From Opitutaceae bacterium (lineage in GTDB: Bacteria > Verrucomicrobiota > Verrucomicrobiia > Opitutales > Opitutaceae), in contig JADJTK010000013.1 in assembly GCA_016711225.1 (NCBI GenBank), forward strand, positions 62,001-126,000: a DNA stretch of 64,000 bases, read 5' to 3'. The notes beneath the pieces are model-generated. The model was not told the DNA's origin. It searched no databases and saw only the letters and a list, made by a program, of their open reading frames with translations. Numbering within the stretch: position 1 is the stretch's first letter; each line of letters begins with the position of its first letter. The position numbers and the translations under genes were made by a program. Shown one piece after another: positions 8,188 through 18,841 of this stretch.

Positions 8188-11097
8188 ATGAGAGTCCGTT
8201 CCCACCTGCTGCCGCTGGTCGCCGCTGCATTGCTGCAGGCGGGGCCGCTGCCTTGCCCGGTGGCAGCGGATACAGCCTCCCCCGCGGCCCTGGTTCCTGC
8301 ACCGGCTCCGGTTTTTGCGCGGCTCGTGCTGGCACCGGCAGCGGACGCTCCGCCGGCCGATCCGCTGGTGAGCTCCGGGCAACTGGCCAACGGCTTCCGC
8401 TACGCCATCCATCCGCAGGCAGTGCCGCGGGGGAGGTTGTCGCTTTTCCTGTTGGTGGAGGCGGGCAGCGCCAACGAGGACGACGGCGAGCTTGGCTACG
8501 CCCATTTTGTCGAGCACCTGGCCTTCACCGGCACGCGCGATTTTCCCGGCGATTCCGGTATCCGCACGATGCAGCGCTTCGGGCTGGCGTTCGGGGCGGG
8601 GGTGAACGCCTACACCAGCCGCTTCCTGACCGTCTACGAGATCAAGAACCTGCCCACAGCGGAGCCGGAGGCCCTGGCCGCAGCGTTGCGGATTCTGCGC
8701 AACTATGCCGAGGGGCTCACCTTCGAACCGGAGGCGGTGCGGCGGGAGCGCGATGTGATTCTCTCCGAGGGACGAGTGCGGGAGGGGCGCATCGCCTACT
8801 GGTGGGAGCGGGAGTTGGAGTTCCTGCCTCCGTTCAGTAGCGACCTTTTCGACCGGGAGATGGAGGGGGTGTTCGCCGGCACGGCGCTGGCGCGCCCCCA
8901 GATCGGTACGACACGGAGTATTCGGCGGGCGAAGCCCGAGGGGCTGCGGGCGTTCTATGAGCGCTGGTACCAGCCCGAGCGGATGACACTGGGGGTGGCG
9001 GGCGAGGTGGATGCGCCGGCGCTGGCGGCCGCCATCGCGGCCGAGTTCGGCGGCCTGAGGGCGCAGGGGCGCGCCGAGCCGCCCGCGTGGGAGGCGCCCC
9101 GCTGGCGCGCCGACCGGGTGAAGGTGCATGTGTTCTGCGAGCCGGAGGCCCCGGTGCAGATCGTGACTTTGGTGGCGGCGGTGCCTCGGGACGGGGCTGA
9201 TACGGAGGCGCGTCGCAGCCGCGAGTTGGCCGGGGCCCTCTCGCTCGACCTGATAGAGCGCCGGCTGGGCCGCACCATCGGAGTGGCAGCCCAGATCGAG
9301 GTTCTGCTTGGCCACGAGGTACCCGGCTGGCTGGTGCCGCTGGTGCGGGTGCGCACCTCGGCGACCGCTTGGGCGGTGGCTGCCGGGGCGATGGAGACGG
9401 AGGTACGCCGGGCGATCCGGGACGGGTTTACCGCCGAGGAGTTTCAACGGGAGGTGGAGGTACGGCGGCGCCATTTGTTGTGGGCGCAGCGCGACGCCCC
9501 CAATCGGCCGGCAAGCGAGGTGGCGATGGCCCTCGTCCACGCCGTGGGCCGAGGGGCGGTCTTTTCCGATGCGGCGGAGGAACGGCGCTCGGGAGAGCGC
9601 ACGCTGGGGCGGCTGACCCCGGAGGACTGCCGGGTGGCGCTGGCCGAACTGTGGCCGGTGGAGCGCACGCAGTTGGTGCTCAACGGTCCGGTACCGGAGG
9701 CGGCGGTGGACCAGCCCGCGGTGCGCAAGGCGCTGTTGGCCGCGCGCTCGCGCGAGCCGGCGCCCTACTTGGAGACGACGGAGACGGCCGCCTCGGTATC
9801 CACCGAGTTCGGGGTGCCCGGGGCGGTGGTGGAGGAACGGCAGGATCCGCTGTTGGACTGCTGGTTTGTGCAGTTCGACAACGGGGTGCGGCTCAATTTC
9901 AAGTCGACACCCCACGAGCATGGGCGGGTGCGGCTGCGGGTGGCCTTCGGAAATGGCTTGTTGGGGACGGAGGTGGGACGCGAAGGGTTGGCGTTCGGCA
10001 TAGCAGCGCTCTATTTCGGCGGCCTGCAGGGCATGACCGCCGAGCAGGAACGCGAGCTGCTCGACCGCAGCGAGATCGAGGTGACGTTCGGGTTCGGGGC
10101 GGACCGTTTGGGGATGGCGGCCACCTGCCCCAGCGGCGGGGTGGGCACGGTGCTGCAGTTGTTCGCGGCCCGGTTGGCGCAACCCGCCTTCCGACCGGAG
10201 GGAGGGGAGCAGACGCGAGCGTTCATGGAGCGGCAGTTGGCCGGGGCGGCGCGCACGTCCTCGGGCCGGGCCGAAGACCGGTTGCGCGAGCATCTTTTTG
10301 GGGGGCACCCGGCCTTGACGCGTCCGCGGCTGGCGGAGAGCCGGCGGCTCAGCTATGGGGAATTGAAGGCGTGGATCGAGCCGCAGCTGCGAACCTCCCC
10401 GATCGAGATCTCGATCGCGGGGGATATCGACTATGCGGAGGCGGTGGCGGCGGTGGCGCGCACCTTCGGGGCCCTGCCGCTGCGCTCCACCGTGGACCCG
10501 CTGGCCGATCGCCGGTTGTACAGCCCGGGGGCCTCGCCGCAGAAGCTCGAGCAGCGTTTCCAGGGCAAGGGCTCGGTGGGCACGGTGGCTCTGGCGTGGC
10601 GGTTGCCCGATGTAGTCGGGCAGACCGACGACTGCCAGTTGCGCCTGCTTGCGCGTATCCTCGAGGACCGGATCCGGGTGCGGCTACGCCAGGAGATGGG
10701 CAAGACGTATACGCCGGTGGTCGGGCTGCTCTCCGAGCGAGCGTTGGCGCCGGCGACGTTGTTTTTGCGCTGTCGGGTGGAGACGGCGCCGCGGTATGTG
10801 CGCCGGGTCGGAGAGGCGGCGCAGGCCGTGGTGGCGGAGTTGTGGCGCGACGGGGTCACGGCCGAGGAACTCGAGCGGGCTCGGTTGCCGTTGCTGCGCG
10901 AGGGGGAGGAGAACCGTGCGAGCAATACCTGGTGGCTGTTCGTGTTGAGCGACGCCCAGAGCAAGCCGCAGTACCTCGAGGGGGTCGCCGAGCAGCAGCA
11001 GATCCTGGCAGCGGTGACAGGCGCCGAGGTCAATGCGATGGCGCGGGTGCTGCTGGCGAAGGATCGGCTGTGCGAGCTGGAAGTGCTGCCGGAGTAG
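8188..11097 (+). CDS. secreted M16 (insulinase/pitrilysin-type) zinc protease, two-domain
   Basis: The 969-residue protein has a signal peptide (about residues 1-27) and an M16 catalytic domain with the inverted zinc motif HFVEH at residues 106-110. A downstream glutamate in ERDVILSEGR is the probable third ligand. A second, non-catalytic M16 domain occupies roughly residues 520-950 (FKSTPHEHGRVRLRVAF). This matches periplasmic PqqL-like insulinases. The frame is intact over 2.9 kb, notable beside broken genes downstream. It is separated from the sugar operon by 138 bp and could be transcribed alone. Substrate unknown; periplasmic peptide degradation is inferred. Confidence 0.9.
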   Translation: MRVRSHLLPLVAAALLQAGPLPCPVAADTASPAALVPAPAPVFARLVLAPAADAPPADPLVSSGQLANGFRYAIHPQAVPRGRLSLFLLVEAGSANEDDGELGYAHFVEHLAFTGTRDFPGDSGIRTMQRFGLAFGAGVNAYTSRFLTVYEIKNLPTAEPEALAAALRILRNYAEGLTFEPEAVRRERDVILSEGRVREGRIAYWWERELEFLPPFSSDLFDREMEGVFAGTALARPQIGTTRSIRRAKPEGLRAFYERWYQPERMTLGVAGEVDAPALAAAIAAEFGGLRAQGRAEPPAWEAPRWRADRVKVHVFCEPEAPVQIVTLVAAVPRDGADTEARRSRELAGALSLDLIERRLGRTIGVAAQIEVLLGHEVPGWLVPLVRVRTSATAWAVAAGAMETEVRRAIRDGFTAEEFQREVEVRRRHLLWAQRDAPNRPASEVAMALVHAVGRGAVFSDAAEERRSGERTLGRLTPEDCRVALAELWPVERTQLVLNGPVPEAAVDQPAVRKALLAARSREPAPYLETTETAASVSTEFGVPGAVVEERQDPLLDCWFVQFDNGVRLNFKSTPHEHGRVRLRVAFGNGLLGTEVGREGLAFGIAALYFGGLQGMTAEQERELLDRSEIEVTFGFGADRLGMAATCPSGGVGTVLQLFAARLAQPAFRPEGGEQTRAFMERQLAGAARTSSGRAEDRLREHLFGGHPALTRPRLAESRRLSYGELKAWIEPQLRTSPIEISIAGDIDYAEAVAAVARTFGALPLRSTVDPLADRRLYSPGASPQKLEQRFQGKGSVGTVALAWRLPDVVGQTDDCQLRLLARILEDRIRVRLRQEMGKTYTPVVGLLSERALAPATLFLRCRVETAPRYVRRVGEAAQAVVAELWRDGVTAEELERARLPLLREGEENRASNTWWLFVLSDAQSKPQYLEGVAEQQQILAAVTGAEVNAMARVLLAKDRLCELEVLPE

Positions 11098-11251
11098 CCG
11101 GCCGGGTCCGACGGGAAGGGGGGGCAAACCGGCCTTTCGGGAGGGATTGCCAAGTGGAGACGGTGCGGTTCTCTTCAACTAAATTGATTTCCGACCGATA
11201 AGGGCGCAACCCCACCCATCGACTCGCTCGGCTCCCGACACTACTTGCTCT

Positions 11252-12609
11252 ATGGCTACACAACTGATTCGTGGTTCTTGCGTTTCCTTCATGCTGATGG
11301 CTGCGGCCACCGGCGCTTTCGGCCAGAATACCGGCTCCTCCACGGGGGATAAACCGGTTTCCCAGTGGGGGGGCGACGCCCGCTTCCGCTTCGAGGCCTA
11401 CAACAACGTCCATACGCTCCGCAGTTACGGCGCGCATGACCGCGACTATCTGCGCACCCGCCTACGCCTCTGGGAGACCGTCAACCCGCTGCCCGGGTTG
11501 ACCCTCTTCGGTCGTGTCTCCGCCGAGCCGCGGTACTGGTTCAACGCCGCCTCCGTCGCGGCCGAGGGGACGGAGTGGAAATACGCCATCTTCGACAGCC
11601 TCAATGCCAAGTGGGTCACCGAAAGTGATGGTAACCCGGTCACGGTGGTGTTGGGCCGGCAGGACATTCAGCTTGGGGACCAGTGGCTGGTGGCCGACGG
11701 CACTCCGCTCGATGGTTCGTGGACCAACCATTACGACGCCCTGCGTGTCACCATCGACGCCAAGGACCTCAAGACGAAGTTCGACGTGATCGCCTTCAGG
11801 CAGCGGGCCTTCCCCGGCGATACGTTGCCGATTCTGGGCAGCGAGGCCCGGGCCGCGGCGCTCACCGAGCAGGATGAGACCGGCGTCATCCTCTACGCCC
11901 AATAAGTCGGTGGGCTAGATGCAGCTCGACGGCTATTTCATGTACAAGGGCGACGACCGGGTGACTGCCCGTGGTTACAATGCGGACATCTACACTCTCG
12001 GAGGCAAGATCGCCGGCACCCCGGCGGAGAATTGGCAGTACTCCGCGGAGGCCGCCTATCAATGGGGCAACCGTCGTGACTCGATTTTCCCGACGTCACG
12101 GGATGTGTCCGCCTATGGGCTCAACGCGAAGGTGACCTACCTGCTCAAGGACCCGCTCAACAACCAGTTCACGTTTCTCACCGAGTATCTCTCTGGAGAC
12201 AAGCGCGGCAGCACCGGCAAGGACGAGGCGTTTGACGTGCTCTGGGGCCGCACCCCGCGGGTGAGCGAAGTCTGGGCGGTGGCGATCGGCCAGGAGACCG
12301 GCCGCAATGCGCAGTACAGCAATCTGTTCCGGGTCGGCGCGAGCTGGAGTATTGCCCCGAGCAAGAGCACCAGCATCAACACTACCTACGGGGCGCTGTT
12401 CGCCCTCGACGATTCGCCCACCCGTACCACGAGCGCGCTCTTCAGCCGCGACAGCAAGTTCCGCGGCCATCTGTTCCAGGTGGTCGTGAAACACAAGTTC
12501 ACCAAGACGCTCAGCGGTTTGGTGCTGGCCGAATACTGCCCGATGGGAGTTTCTAACACCCACACCGACGATGACCTTCCTGCGTACCGAGCTGACGGTC
12601 ACATTCTGA
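11252..12609 (+). pseudogene. alginate-export-type outer-membrane porin, frame-broken
   Basis: A signal peptide (about residues 1-24) is followed by a beta-barrel porin resembling alginate-export/OprE-type proteins (WGGDARFRFEAYNN, GRQDIQLGDQW). The frame hits TAA at 11903. The barrel resumes after a second stop (TAG at 11916) with MQLDGYFMYKGDD and continues to about 12545, where it shifts again. The true end is TELTVTF with stop at 12607-12609, a terminal aromatic residue as expected for a barrel. Two short disruptions in an otherwise conserved gene suggest recent damage or consensus error. A strong terminator follows. Confidence 0.75.
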
Positions 12610-12628
12610 GTCCGAGGATCGCTTTTCC

Positions 12629-12664
12629 GGCCCGAGCGGCAGCTGCCGCCCGGGCCTTTTCTTT
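12629..12664 (+). terminator. rho-independent terminator after the porin gene
   Basis: A GGCCCG/CGGGCC outer stem encloses the perfect palindrome GCGGCAGCTGCCGC (one mismatch between them), followed by TTTTCTTT. It begins 19 bp after the repaired stop at 12609, which supports that stop as the real gene end. Confidence 0.85.
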
Positions 12665-12696
12665 GGTCGGGTTTCGGGACTGGCAGGGGAAACCGG

Positions 12697-13192
12697 TCAC
12701 AACGGGCAGATCATGGCACAGGCCGTCGGGCCGTAGGCCGCCAATTTGCCCGGGGGCAATGGCGGCGTGCGGATCCGGAAGCCGCAGCGGGCCCAGAGGG
12801 ATGCGTGCCATAGACCGACACCAAGGTGAGGGCGTGCAGCCCGTGGGCGTGGGCGACGGTTTGCATTTCCGCGACATAACGGGCGGCGAGGCCGTGCCCG
12901 CGCGCTTCGGGGGCGACGACGGCATCGTGCAGGTGGAGACAATCCGCCGCGCTTGGCAGCGCGCCGAGGAGCGTGTCGAGGGGCGGCGGCTCGTCGGTGA
13001 GCCAAGGATGGGCGATCCGTAACCGACGAGCCGGCCGGCGTCATCCAGCTTTCGGCACCCGGGCGGGAAGAGCCGGAGTTTTCGGCAAACACCGATTCGT
13101 GTTCGGGCAAATCGGGGTGGGCGATATCGGCCAGGGCACGCACGCGGCGAGGTCGGCCGGGGTCAGGGGGAGCCAAGCGAGAGGGGACTCAT
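12697..13192 (-). pseudogene. GNAT N-acetyltransferase, multiply frameshifted
   Basis: The minus strand yields GNAT pieces in successive frames. They are an N-terminus with LTPADLAA and ALADIAHPDLPEHE, acetyl-CoA-binding motif A as VVAPEARGHGLAARYV, then ALTLVSVYG, and finally LWARCGFR near the C-terminus with stop at 12697. The order matches a complete enzyme of about 165 residues, with at least three frame switches and no large loss. The substrate is unknown. It is the last gene of a minus-strand block in which every gene shows the same type of damage. Confidence 0.7.
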
Positions 13193-13308
13193 GGGTGGGC
13201 GCTGTCCGGAAGGGACGCCCTGTGCGGAAAGGGCGGCAAGTGGGGCGGGGCGGTAGCGGCGGGGCTGAAACCCACACGATTATTGCTACGAAAACCGGGC
13301 GGGCTGCG

Positions 13309-13333
13309 GTAGCGACGTTCGCTGGAACCTCGG
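13309..13333. repeat. palindrome of the GTAGCGACGTTC family
   Basis: It begins GTAGCGACGTTCGC and pairs imperfectly with GGAACCTCG. Better-preserved copies lie at 30859-30881, 31785-31806 and 54489-54511. It sits just past the end of the DUF6599-like gene. Confidence 0.55.
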
Positions 13334-13336
13334 GGC

Positions 13337-14224
13337 CTATTCGAGCGCCCGGCCACTGCGTGAAAGCGGGTGTCGTCGGTGAAGACGAAGGCGAGCAGAT
13401 CCTCGCCGCGGGTGCGCACTCGGCCGGTTGCCGTCCACATCGGTGCAGGTGAAACCGGAGGCGTCCGCCTAGACGCCGGTGGGAGGGTTGGGCGGGCGGT
13501 GGCGAGAATGGCCGAGGCGGCGAGCTGTTGCGACAGCGGCATCGGCGGAAAGGAAATGCAACAACAGCAGTTTGCATCCGGGATAGGTGGCGACGAGGCC
13601 TTCCTTTGGAATCGAAGAGCTCTGTGATTTCGCCGGCGGGATGTTGGAGAGTCCGATCCGCCCGCGGAAATACTTTCGTCCTGCAGGTCCTGGGCGGGCA
13701 ACCGGGTGAACCACGCGGGCAGTTCGCCGGAAGGCGGAAGCAGGGCGGCGAGCTGGGCGCCGAGCCGGTCGACTTCGGCCTGGGTGGCGGCGTCGGCCCG
13801 CGCGCCGGTGACGCTGGCGAAGTAGGGTCCACTTCCAGAACGCGAGGTAGTATCCGAAACGGAGGGAGCCTGACCGAGCCGGCCGGGGTGAATTTGCCCG
13901 ACTGCATCAGCGACCACCCCGTAGGCGGCAGGCGTCGGCCATTTCGTAGTTCGACCTGGATACTGGCGCGGGCTTGGTCTCCAGTTGCCAGGAGGCGGCT
14001 TGGCGGAAGCCGAACTCATGGTAGAGCTCGGCGCCGCCGTCGATCAGATCGAAGAGACCGTCGCCGACGGCCACGCGGGCCGGTTCGGGGGCGGTCCAGC
14101 CGGCGGCCGGTTCGAGCCGGGCGAGCAGCGCGAGTAGCGCGTCGCCGTCGGCGGCGCGGAGTGCGGGGGTGGCCGCCAAGGCGGCGCAAAGGAGGCGAGG
14201 GAGAGTGTGGCGCAGCTGGGACAT
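13337..14224 (-). pseudogene. DUF6599-like secreted protein, multiply frameshifted
   Basis: Reading from ATG at 14224 there is a signal peptide (about residues 1-24, ending near LRAAD). It is followed by LFDLIDGGAELYHEFGFR, the diagnostic opening of DUF6599 proteins. Later pieces in other frames continue the family: YFASVTGARADAATQAEVD, ELPAWFTRLPAQDLQDE, LVATYPGCKLLLLHF, and a C-terminal AFVFTDDTRFHAVAG. At least four frame changes are needed. The family is found in Verrucomicrobia and Acidobacteria and has no established function. Here it is 50 bp downstream of the OPT transporter, suggesting joint transcription. Confidence 0.65.
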
Positions 14225-14273
14225 GGGGAATTGCGGAATGCGGACCGAGGCCGGGCGCGTGCGAACGGCAGCT

Positions 14274-16080
14274 CTACAGCACGGTGGTGATCAGGCTATG
14301 GATGCCCACGCTGAGCGCGGCGAGCGACTCGCCGGCGATCAGGCCGCCGCCCACCAGCGAAGTGGTGCTCATGTCGGAGGGAATTTCGGCCACTCCAGTG
14401 GCGCCGGCCGCGCTGGCCGGCCGGGCGGCGGTGCGCTTCTCCCACACCTCCCAAAGCGAGCCGACGATGCCGCCGGCCACCACCAGTGGTGGTTTTCAGC
14501 GGCACGAAGCCGCCGAAACTGGAGGCGTAGGGGCTGGGGAGGATGACGGCGTCGAGGACGAAGTCGGTGGTGCGGCCCGTGGTGGAACCGGTGGCGAAGG
14601 CGCGGTACCAAGCGGCGCGTTTGAGCAGTTTTCGCAGCGCCTCGGTGACGAGCCCGATGGCGATGCCGATCTGGAGGGCGGTCATCACGTGGGGTTGGTG
14701 GTGATGATGCCGCAGGGCGCCGACAAACTTGCACGTCATGGCGCTTTTCCAGCGGCCCCCGCCCCGGCGAGGGCGAATTGGTCGACCCGAAGCTCGGGAT
14801 ACGCACTCATGAAGAGCTTGGCCAGCACCACGCAGAGCACCGCGCCCATCGCGATGCCCACCACCTGGTAGCGGAACTGGATCACGCGATTGGTGCCGAG
14901 CCGCCAGCCGGTCGAGCGGTCCTGCTGCATGTCGCCGCCGGAGGAGCAGGAGATGAGCATGATCGCGCCGCACATCAGGCCCACGCCCGGATCCTGAGGC
15001 CGAGGGCGGCGAGGATGAATACAACGGGAGCGACGGCGCTGGAGATCGGGTTGCTGTCGGAGATGCCAGCGGAGATGCCGTTGACCAGCACGAAGAGAAA
15101 CACCAAGGCGACGGCGGCGGTGACAAACCAGATCGGTTGCGCGAGCACCTGGCTGCCAATGCCGATCACGGCCACAGCCCAGAAGACCACCCAGAGGATG
15201 AGCCGGGTGAGGTTCACCCGTTTCCAGTCCTCGGCCGGCAACGCGGCGGTGGTGTGGGCTTGGCGGAACTGCCTGCGGCCTGCACCATGATGAGACCGAT
15301 GTCGACGATGGCGGCGCCGAGGATGGTGCCGAGCGCGATGATGAATCCAATTTTGCGAAACAAGCGCCCTCCGCCAACCAGCCAATGGCGGAGACCAGGG
15401 TGGGCTTGAGCTCATCCGCTGTCGCCCTGCCACCACGAGCGCCGGAAGCGCGATGCGTGCACCACGATCGTGCCGGCACCGAGGTGGAGGTGGAGATCAA
15501 ACCGTGCGGCCGATCAGCTTGGCGGACGCGCCGACCGCGGCCAGGGAGGCGGTTTTGAGCGCGAGCAGGCCGCCAGAGTAGCCGGCCAATGCGCCGCCAC
15601 CAAGCTGTGCGATGGAGCGCTTGAGCAGCGTTGGGTCGGTAAGCGCGCGTAGGATGTTGGCTACGGCCAGTCCGAGGGGAAGGCCAGTTGCATGCGATCG
15701 ACCACGATGGGCGTGTAGAGCATGCCGGCACCCACCCCAAGCATGCCGATCGACAGGATGTAGAGCACGAGCTTCCACGACGCCGGTTCGGGCGGCCCGA
15801 TCCACGCCATGGACGGATGAGCACGACGATGCCCGACATGCCTGCGACCGAGGCGGCCATGGTCTGCATGTAGTTGGCGCCATGTTTGCCTTCGGGTCCG
15901 TAGGGCAGGGTGACGGCGCTACCCAGGATGCCCGCCAGCACCTGCCCACCGATGAAGAACCCGATGGAGAAGTTCATGAACGCCGCGGAAATGCTGCGGA
16001 GGTCCGAGGATGAAGATCGCCGCGAAATGAGCAGGGCGTGGTAACCAGGAACCGATCGGAGGCAGCGCGGGCTCCGCACA
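14274..16080 (-). pseudogene. OPT-family membrane transporter, multiply frameshifted
   Basis: Fragments in order along the minus strand are FMNFSIGFFIGGQVLAGIL with GKHGANYMQTMAASVAG, then LGLAVANILRALTDPTLLKR, then EDWKRVNLTRLILWVVFW with several hydrophobic helices. They continue with GLMCGAIMLISCSSGGDMQQ and DFVLDAVILPSPYASSFGGF, and end with TSLVGGGLIAGESLAALSVG, stop at 14274. This order and the PSPYASSFGGF and GGLIAGESL motifs are those of OPT/YSL oligopeptide or metal-chelate transporters. Five or more frame switches are needed. The 5' end is unresolved between about 15980 and 16080. The substrate cannot be predicted. Confidence 0.7.
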
Positions 16081-16254
16081 CGGGGAGATAGTCGACCATC
16101 GGGAGCCGAAGTTGTAGCGCCTATGCCGCCGGAGCCAATCCTTTTCGCAGGGCGGTGGCGGTGTCGCCGCCGGTCGGTGACGGGGGGCCGGGGCGAGGTG
16201 TTGGGGCGGGAGGCGGTTTGCGCGGAATGTGGTGGCTGCCGGCTGCGCCAGGCC

Positions 16255-18065
16255 GCCACCGCTCGTTCTCCGCGGAGTGCAGACCGCCGGCGCCGCGGGA
16301 ATTCCAGCACGGTGCGGCCGGAGCCGTCGGGGCGTTCGCTGGCGCAGTTCCAGGGCAGGCGCCGCAGTGGATGCACTTCTCGCGGTCGAAGACGGGTACG
16401 CCGTCGCCGTGGGCGATCGCTTGTCCCGAACAAACTTCGACGCAGGTGCGCTGGTCGCATTTCGCGCAGACCTGAGGGAAGGGGAAAACGACGTGGTCGG
16501 CGTAGCCCGGTGCGGCTTGGACCTTGCCGCCCATGAGCAGGGCGTCCTGATGTGAGACGAGCAGCTTTCGTCGTAGGGAATCGCGGGCCAGCCGGCGCGA
16601 TCCATGAGGGCGTTAAGAGCGGGAGGCCTTGCGCGGCATAGCCGGATCTTCGGGATCTCGGCGCGGGATCTTCCCGCGATAGTAGCGCTCGATGGAGGGC
16701 AGGCGTTTGTGCGGCGGGAGAGCCTTGCCGAAGGGGAAGTTGAGGACGCCCTTGGTGAGGCCGGTGAGGCCCATGCCGATGAGGCCGGAGACGACGCCGC
16801 GGGTGAAACCGTCGCGGGACTTTTTTCGGCGATGCGGCTTTCCTTTGTCGACCCAGAGCCTGGCGCGGCGGCGGGCGACGTAGGTGGCGGCGAGGTTCTC
16901 CTTGGCAAGGGCTTGCCGGCCTTGGAGCAGCCCGATCACCCGTCCGCGAGCTGGGTCCGCGGCCCACGCTTGGTCGACGCCGGAGCCGGAGGACGTTGGT
17001 GGTGCCGGAGCCCTCGCCGATGCGGGCGTAGCCGTCTCCCATGAGGTGGGTTCGCCGCGGCGGCCGGACTCGCCGAGGGCTCGGCACCCAGGAACGCAGT
17101 GTCCGCCTTCGAGGTGACGCCAGAGGTACGGGTGCCGCACCCAGTGCTGGAGGCAGCGGTGAGCGGTGCGCGCCGGGCTGTCGAACCACGAGGGCACGAA
17201 GATGCCCAGCGAGGCGATGTTGCCCGGGTGGATGTACATGAAGCCGAAGATCTCCGGCTCGGGGAAGCCGAAGGTGTGGAAGACGGTCCCTGGTCGATTG
17301 TCGACCGCGGCAGGTCATTGACGAGCTTCAGTGTCACGGCCTACCGTGGGTGTGGTGGCCCGCAGCCAGCGGAAGGTAGCGTCGAGTTGCTGCCGCTGCG
17401 CGCTGACGGGCCGTCGCCGATGATCGTGAGGGCAGCGCGGATATCCATGCCGGGCGTGAACGCGCCGGTAGGCCGTTGTCGCGTCGCCCTGACCGGTTGG
17501 GCACGCTTTGCATCACCCTCTTCTTTGTTCTCGACGAGGGCGAGGCCACAGGAGTGGAGGGTCAGACCTGACGGCGCTGGTTGGTGGCCTGCCTTTACCG
17601 AACCCATTGCAAACTAGCCCATCGAGAGGACTAGGCCGGTCGTGCTTTGGCGAGGAAGGAACGGGTATCCACGTGTAGCTCGACTGGCGGTATTTGACGC
17701 CCTGAAGAGCTGCAGCACGACGTCGGCGCTGCGCAGCGCGAGGGAACGGCGGCTGGCGCCGATTGGATCGAGCAGGTAGGCGACCTTCTCCGACTTCACC
17801 GGCGCGGCCATCGGGATCTGCGCGGGATCGAGCTGCGGGAAACTGGCCTTGATGCTGCGCGCTGGTGTGACCACGCCGGAGACGCCGAATCCGACGTCGT
17901 CGGCCCGTTCGTAGCAGATGACCTGGGGCGGCATACCCGGCATGGCGGTGCTTCGACGACGGGCGAGCCGTCCTCCTTCACGAAAAAAGAGGTCCGGTTT
18001 GAGAGCGTCGGAGGAAGGGCCGCCCTGGCCGGGCCGAAGCCGACGCAGACAATGTCGACGTCCAT
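16255..18065 (-). pseudogene. electron-transfer flavoprotein:ubiquinone oxidoreductase, multiply frameshifted
   Basis: The start MDVDIVCVGFGPA at 18065 is an FAD Rossmann opening. Downstream pieces give ADDVGFGVSGVVT and ARSIKASFPQLD, then EIFGFMYIHPGNIASLGIF, KSRDGFTRGVVSGLIGMGL and HKRLPSIERYYRGKI. They end with the ferredoxin-like 4Fe-4S region CAKCDQRTCVEVC and KCIHCGAC. This is the domain order of ETF-QO (FAD, quinone-binding, 4Fe-4S). It passes electrons from acyl-CoA dehydrogenases through ETF to the quinone pool at the inner membrane. An acyl-CoA dehydrogenase remnant lies upstream. No ETF alpha/beta genes are visible. Many frame changes are required; the exact end near 16260 is approximate. 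Confidence 0.7.
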
Positions 18066-18392
18066 GTCGGGTCGTTCAATGGCGGGGCGGAGTCGGAGGA
18101 GGTTTGGGCGACGGTGGACACGGTGAGCTGTTCAAACGTGACAGGTGGGAAAGAGGGAAGCTGAAGTGTGGAGATGCGAAGGCGCAATTCACGCCAATAG
18201 GACGCTAGTCCGAAGGAGCGAATGGGGAATGGCGCCCCCGTAAACGCCAGCAGAGCGGCGGGCGGAGGCCAGAGAGCGCCGGAGGGGTCGCTCCGGAAGC
18301 GAGAGCCAGTGTGCCGACCGCGAGCGACGGTCGTCCACTTAAGCGGTCGGACGAATTTCTGGGGGGCGCCGGGTTGGGCGGGCGGGTCGCAG
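18066..18392. other. intergenic stretch, no recognised feature
   Basis: About 330 bp between the ETF-QO remnant and the HicA remnant. I see no convincing gene fragment, terminator or repeat; it may contain the ETF-QO promoter. Confidence 0.4.
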
Positions 18393-18603
18393 TCAGAGGG
18401 AGTTGAAGGCTTCAATCCCCAGGCCCGTTTCGCGAACGATGGCGCGTAGTGTGCCTCGGGGGACATCGCCCGGATGGTTTGGTACCGATGGTGAGGTCGC
18501 TGACGGCGAGGTAGAGTCAGGTGCCGACTGGTCCGGATCTCGACAGCCGGCCCGGCGCAATTTGCGCGAGCTCGCGATGCGAGACAGGAACCAGTTTGAG
18601 CAT
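18393..18603 (-). pseudogene. hicA: HicA-like mRNA interferase toxin, frameshifted
   Basis: It starts MLKLVPVSHRELAQ at 18603, closely matching the HicA N-terminus (KPVSHRELVRxL). The C-terminus, in another frame, is VPNHPGDVPRGTLRAIVRE and ends GIEAFNSL, matching the HicA tail (IPNHxGDVxxGTLRxILRxAGI). The catalytic histidine region between them (GRHLYL) is recoverable only by a frame change. Length, about 69 codons, is normal. In this family the toxin cleaves mRNA and is neutralised by HicB, encoded just upstream. As written the product would be non-functional. Confidence 0.65.
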
Positions 18604-18627
18604 GAACCCTGCCGACGGTGCATACGT

Positions 18628-18841
18628 TCACCCGGAGGCGCGCGGCTTTCCGGGGTTTTGCCACGACGAGGTCTCGGGCCTCGAGACAGCTGCTGGCGAT
18701 GACGATGACGGCGTTTCTATAGGCCTCCTCCAATGTCTTGCCCCAGCGATGCAGCGCCGCGGGATCGCGGGGACCTTCGCGGAAGAGACCGTCTTCGTCC
18801 TGGAAAATAACATCGACGTCGAACTCCCGGTAGGTTCTCAT
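18628..18841 (-). pseudogene. hicB: HicB-like antitoxin, frameshifted
   Basis: The start at 18841 gives VIFQDEDGLF, the HicB partial RNase-H fold entry. AKVPAIP appears in the next frame, then WGKTLEEAYRNAVIVIA returns to the first frame, equivalent to the HicB motif GxTxEEAxxNxxEAI. At least two frame changes occur within about 70 codons. It precedes the HicA-like gene by 24 bp, the antitoxin-first order seen in part of the family. No DNA-binding domain is recognisable at the C-terminus. Confidence 0.65.

Noticed and set aside
5911..10308. A 1,465-codon minus-strand open frame
   Set aside because: It is the shadow of the PglE/PglF and M16 protease genes, which have clear family motifs on the plus strand. 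Its translation is low-complexity R/H/Q/L-rich without domains, as expected in GC-rich antisense frames.
13528..14871. A 447-codon plus-strand open frame
   Set aside because: It is antisense to the DUF6599 and OPT remnants, which carry the family motifs. Its content is arginine/glycine-rich.
14736..17318. An 860-codon minus-strand open frame
   Set aside because: It passes through OPT and ETF-QO pieces only where frames coincide and is otherwise low-complexity. It is a by-product of the frameshifted genes, not one protein.
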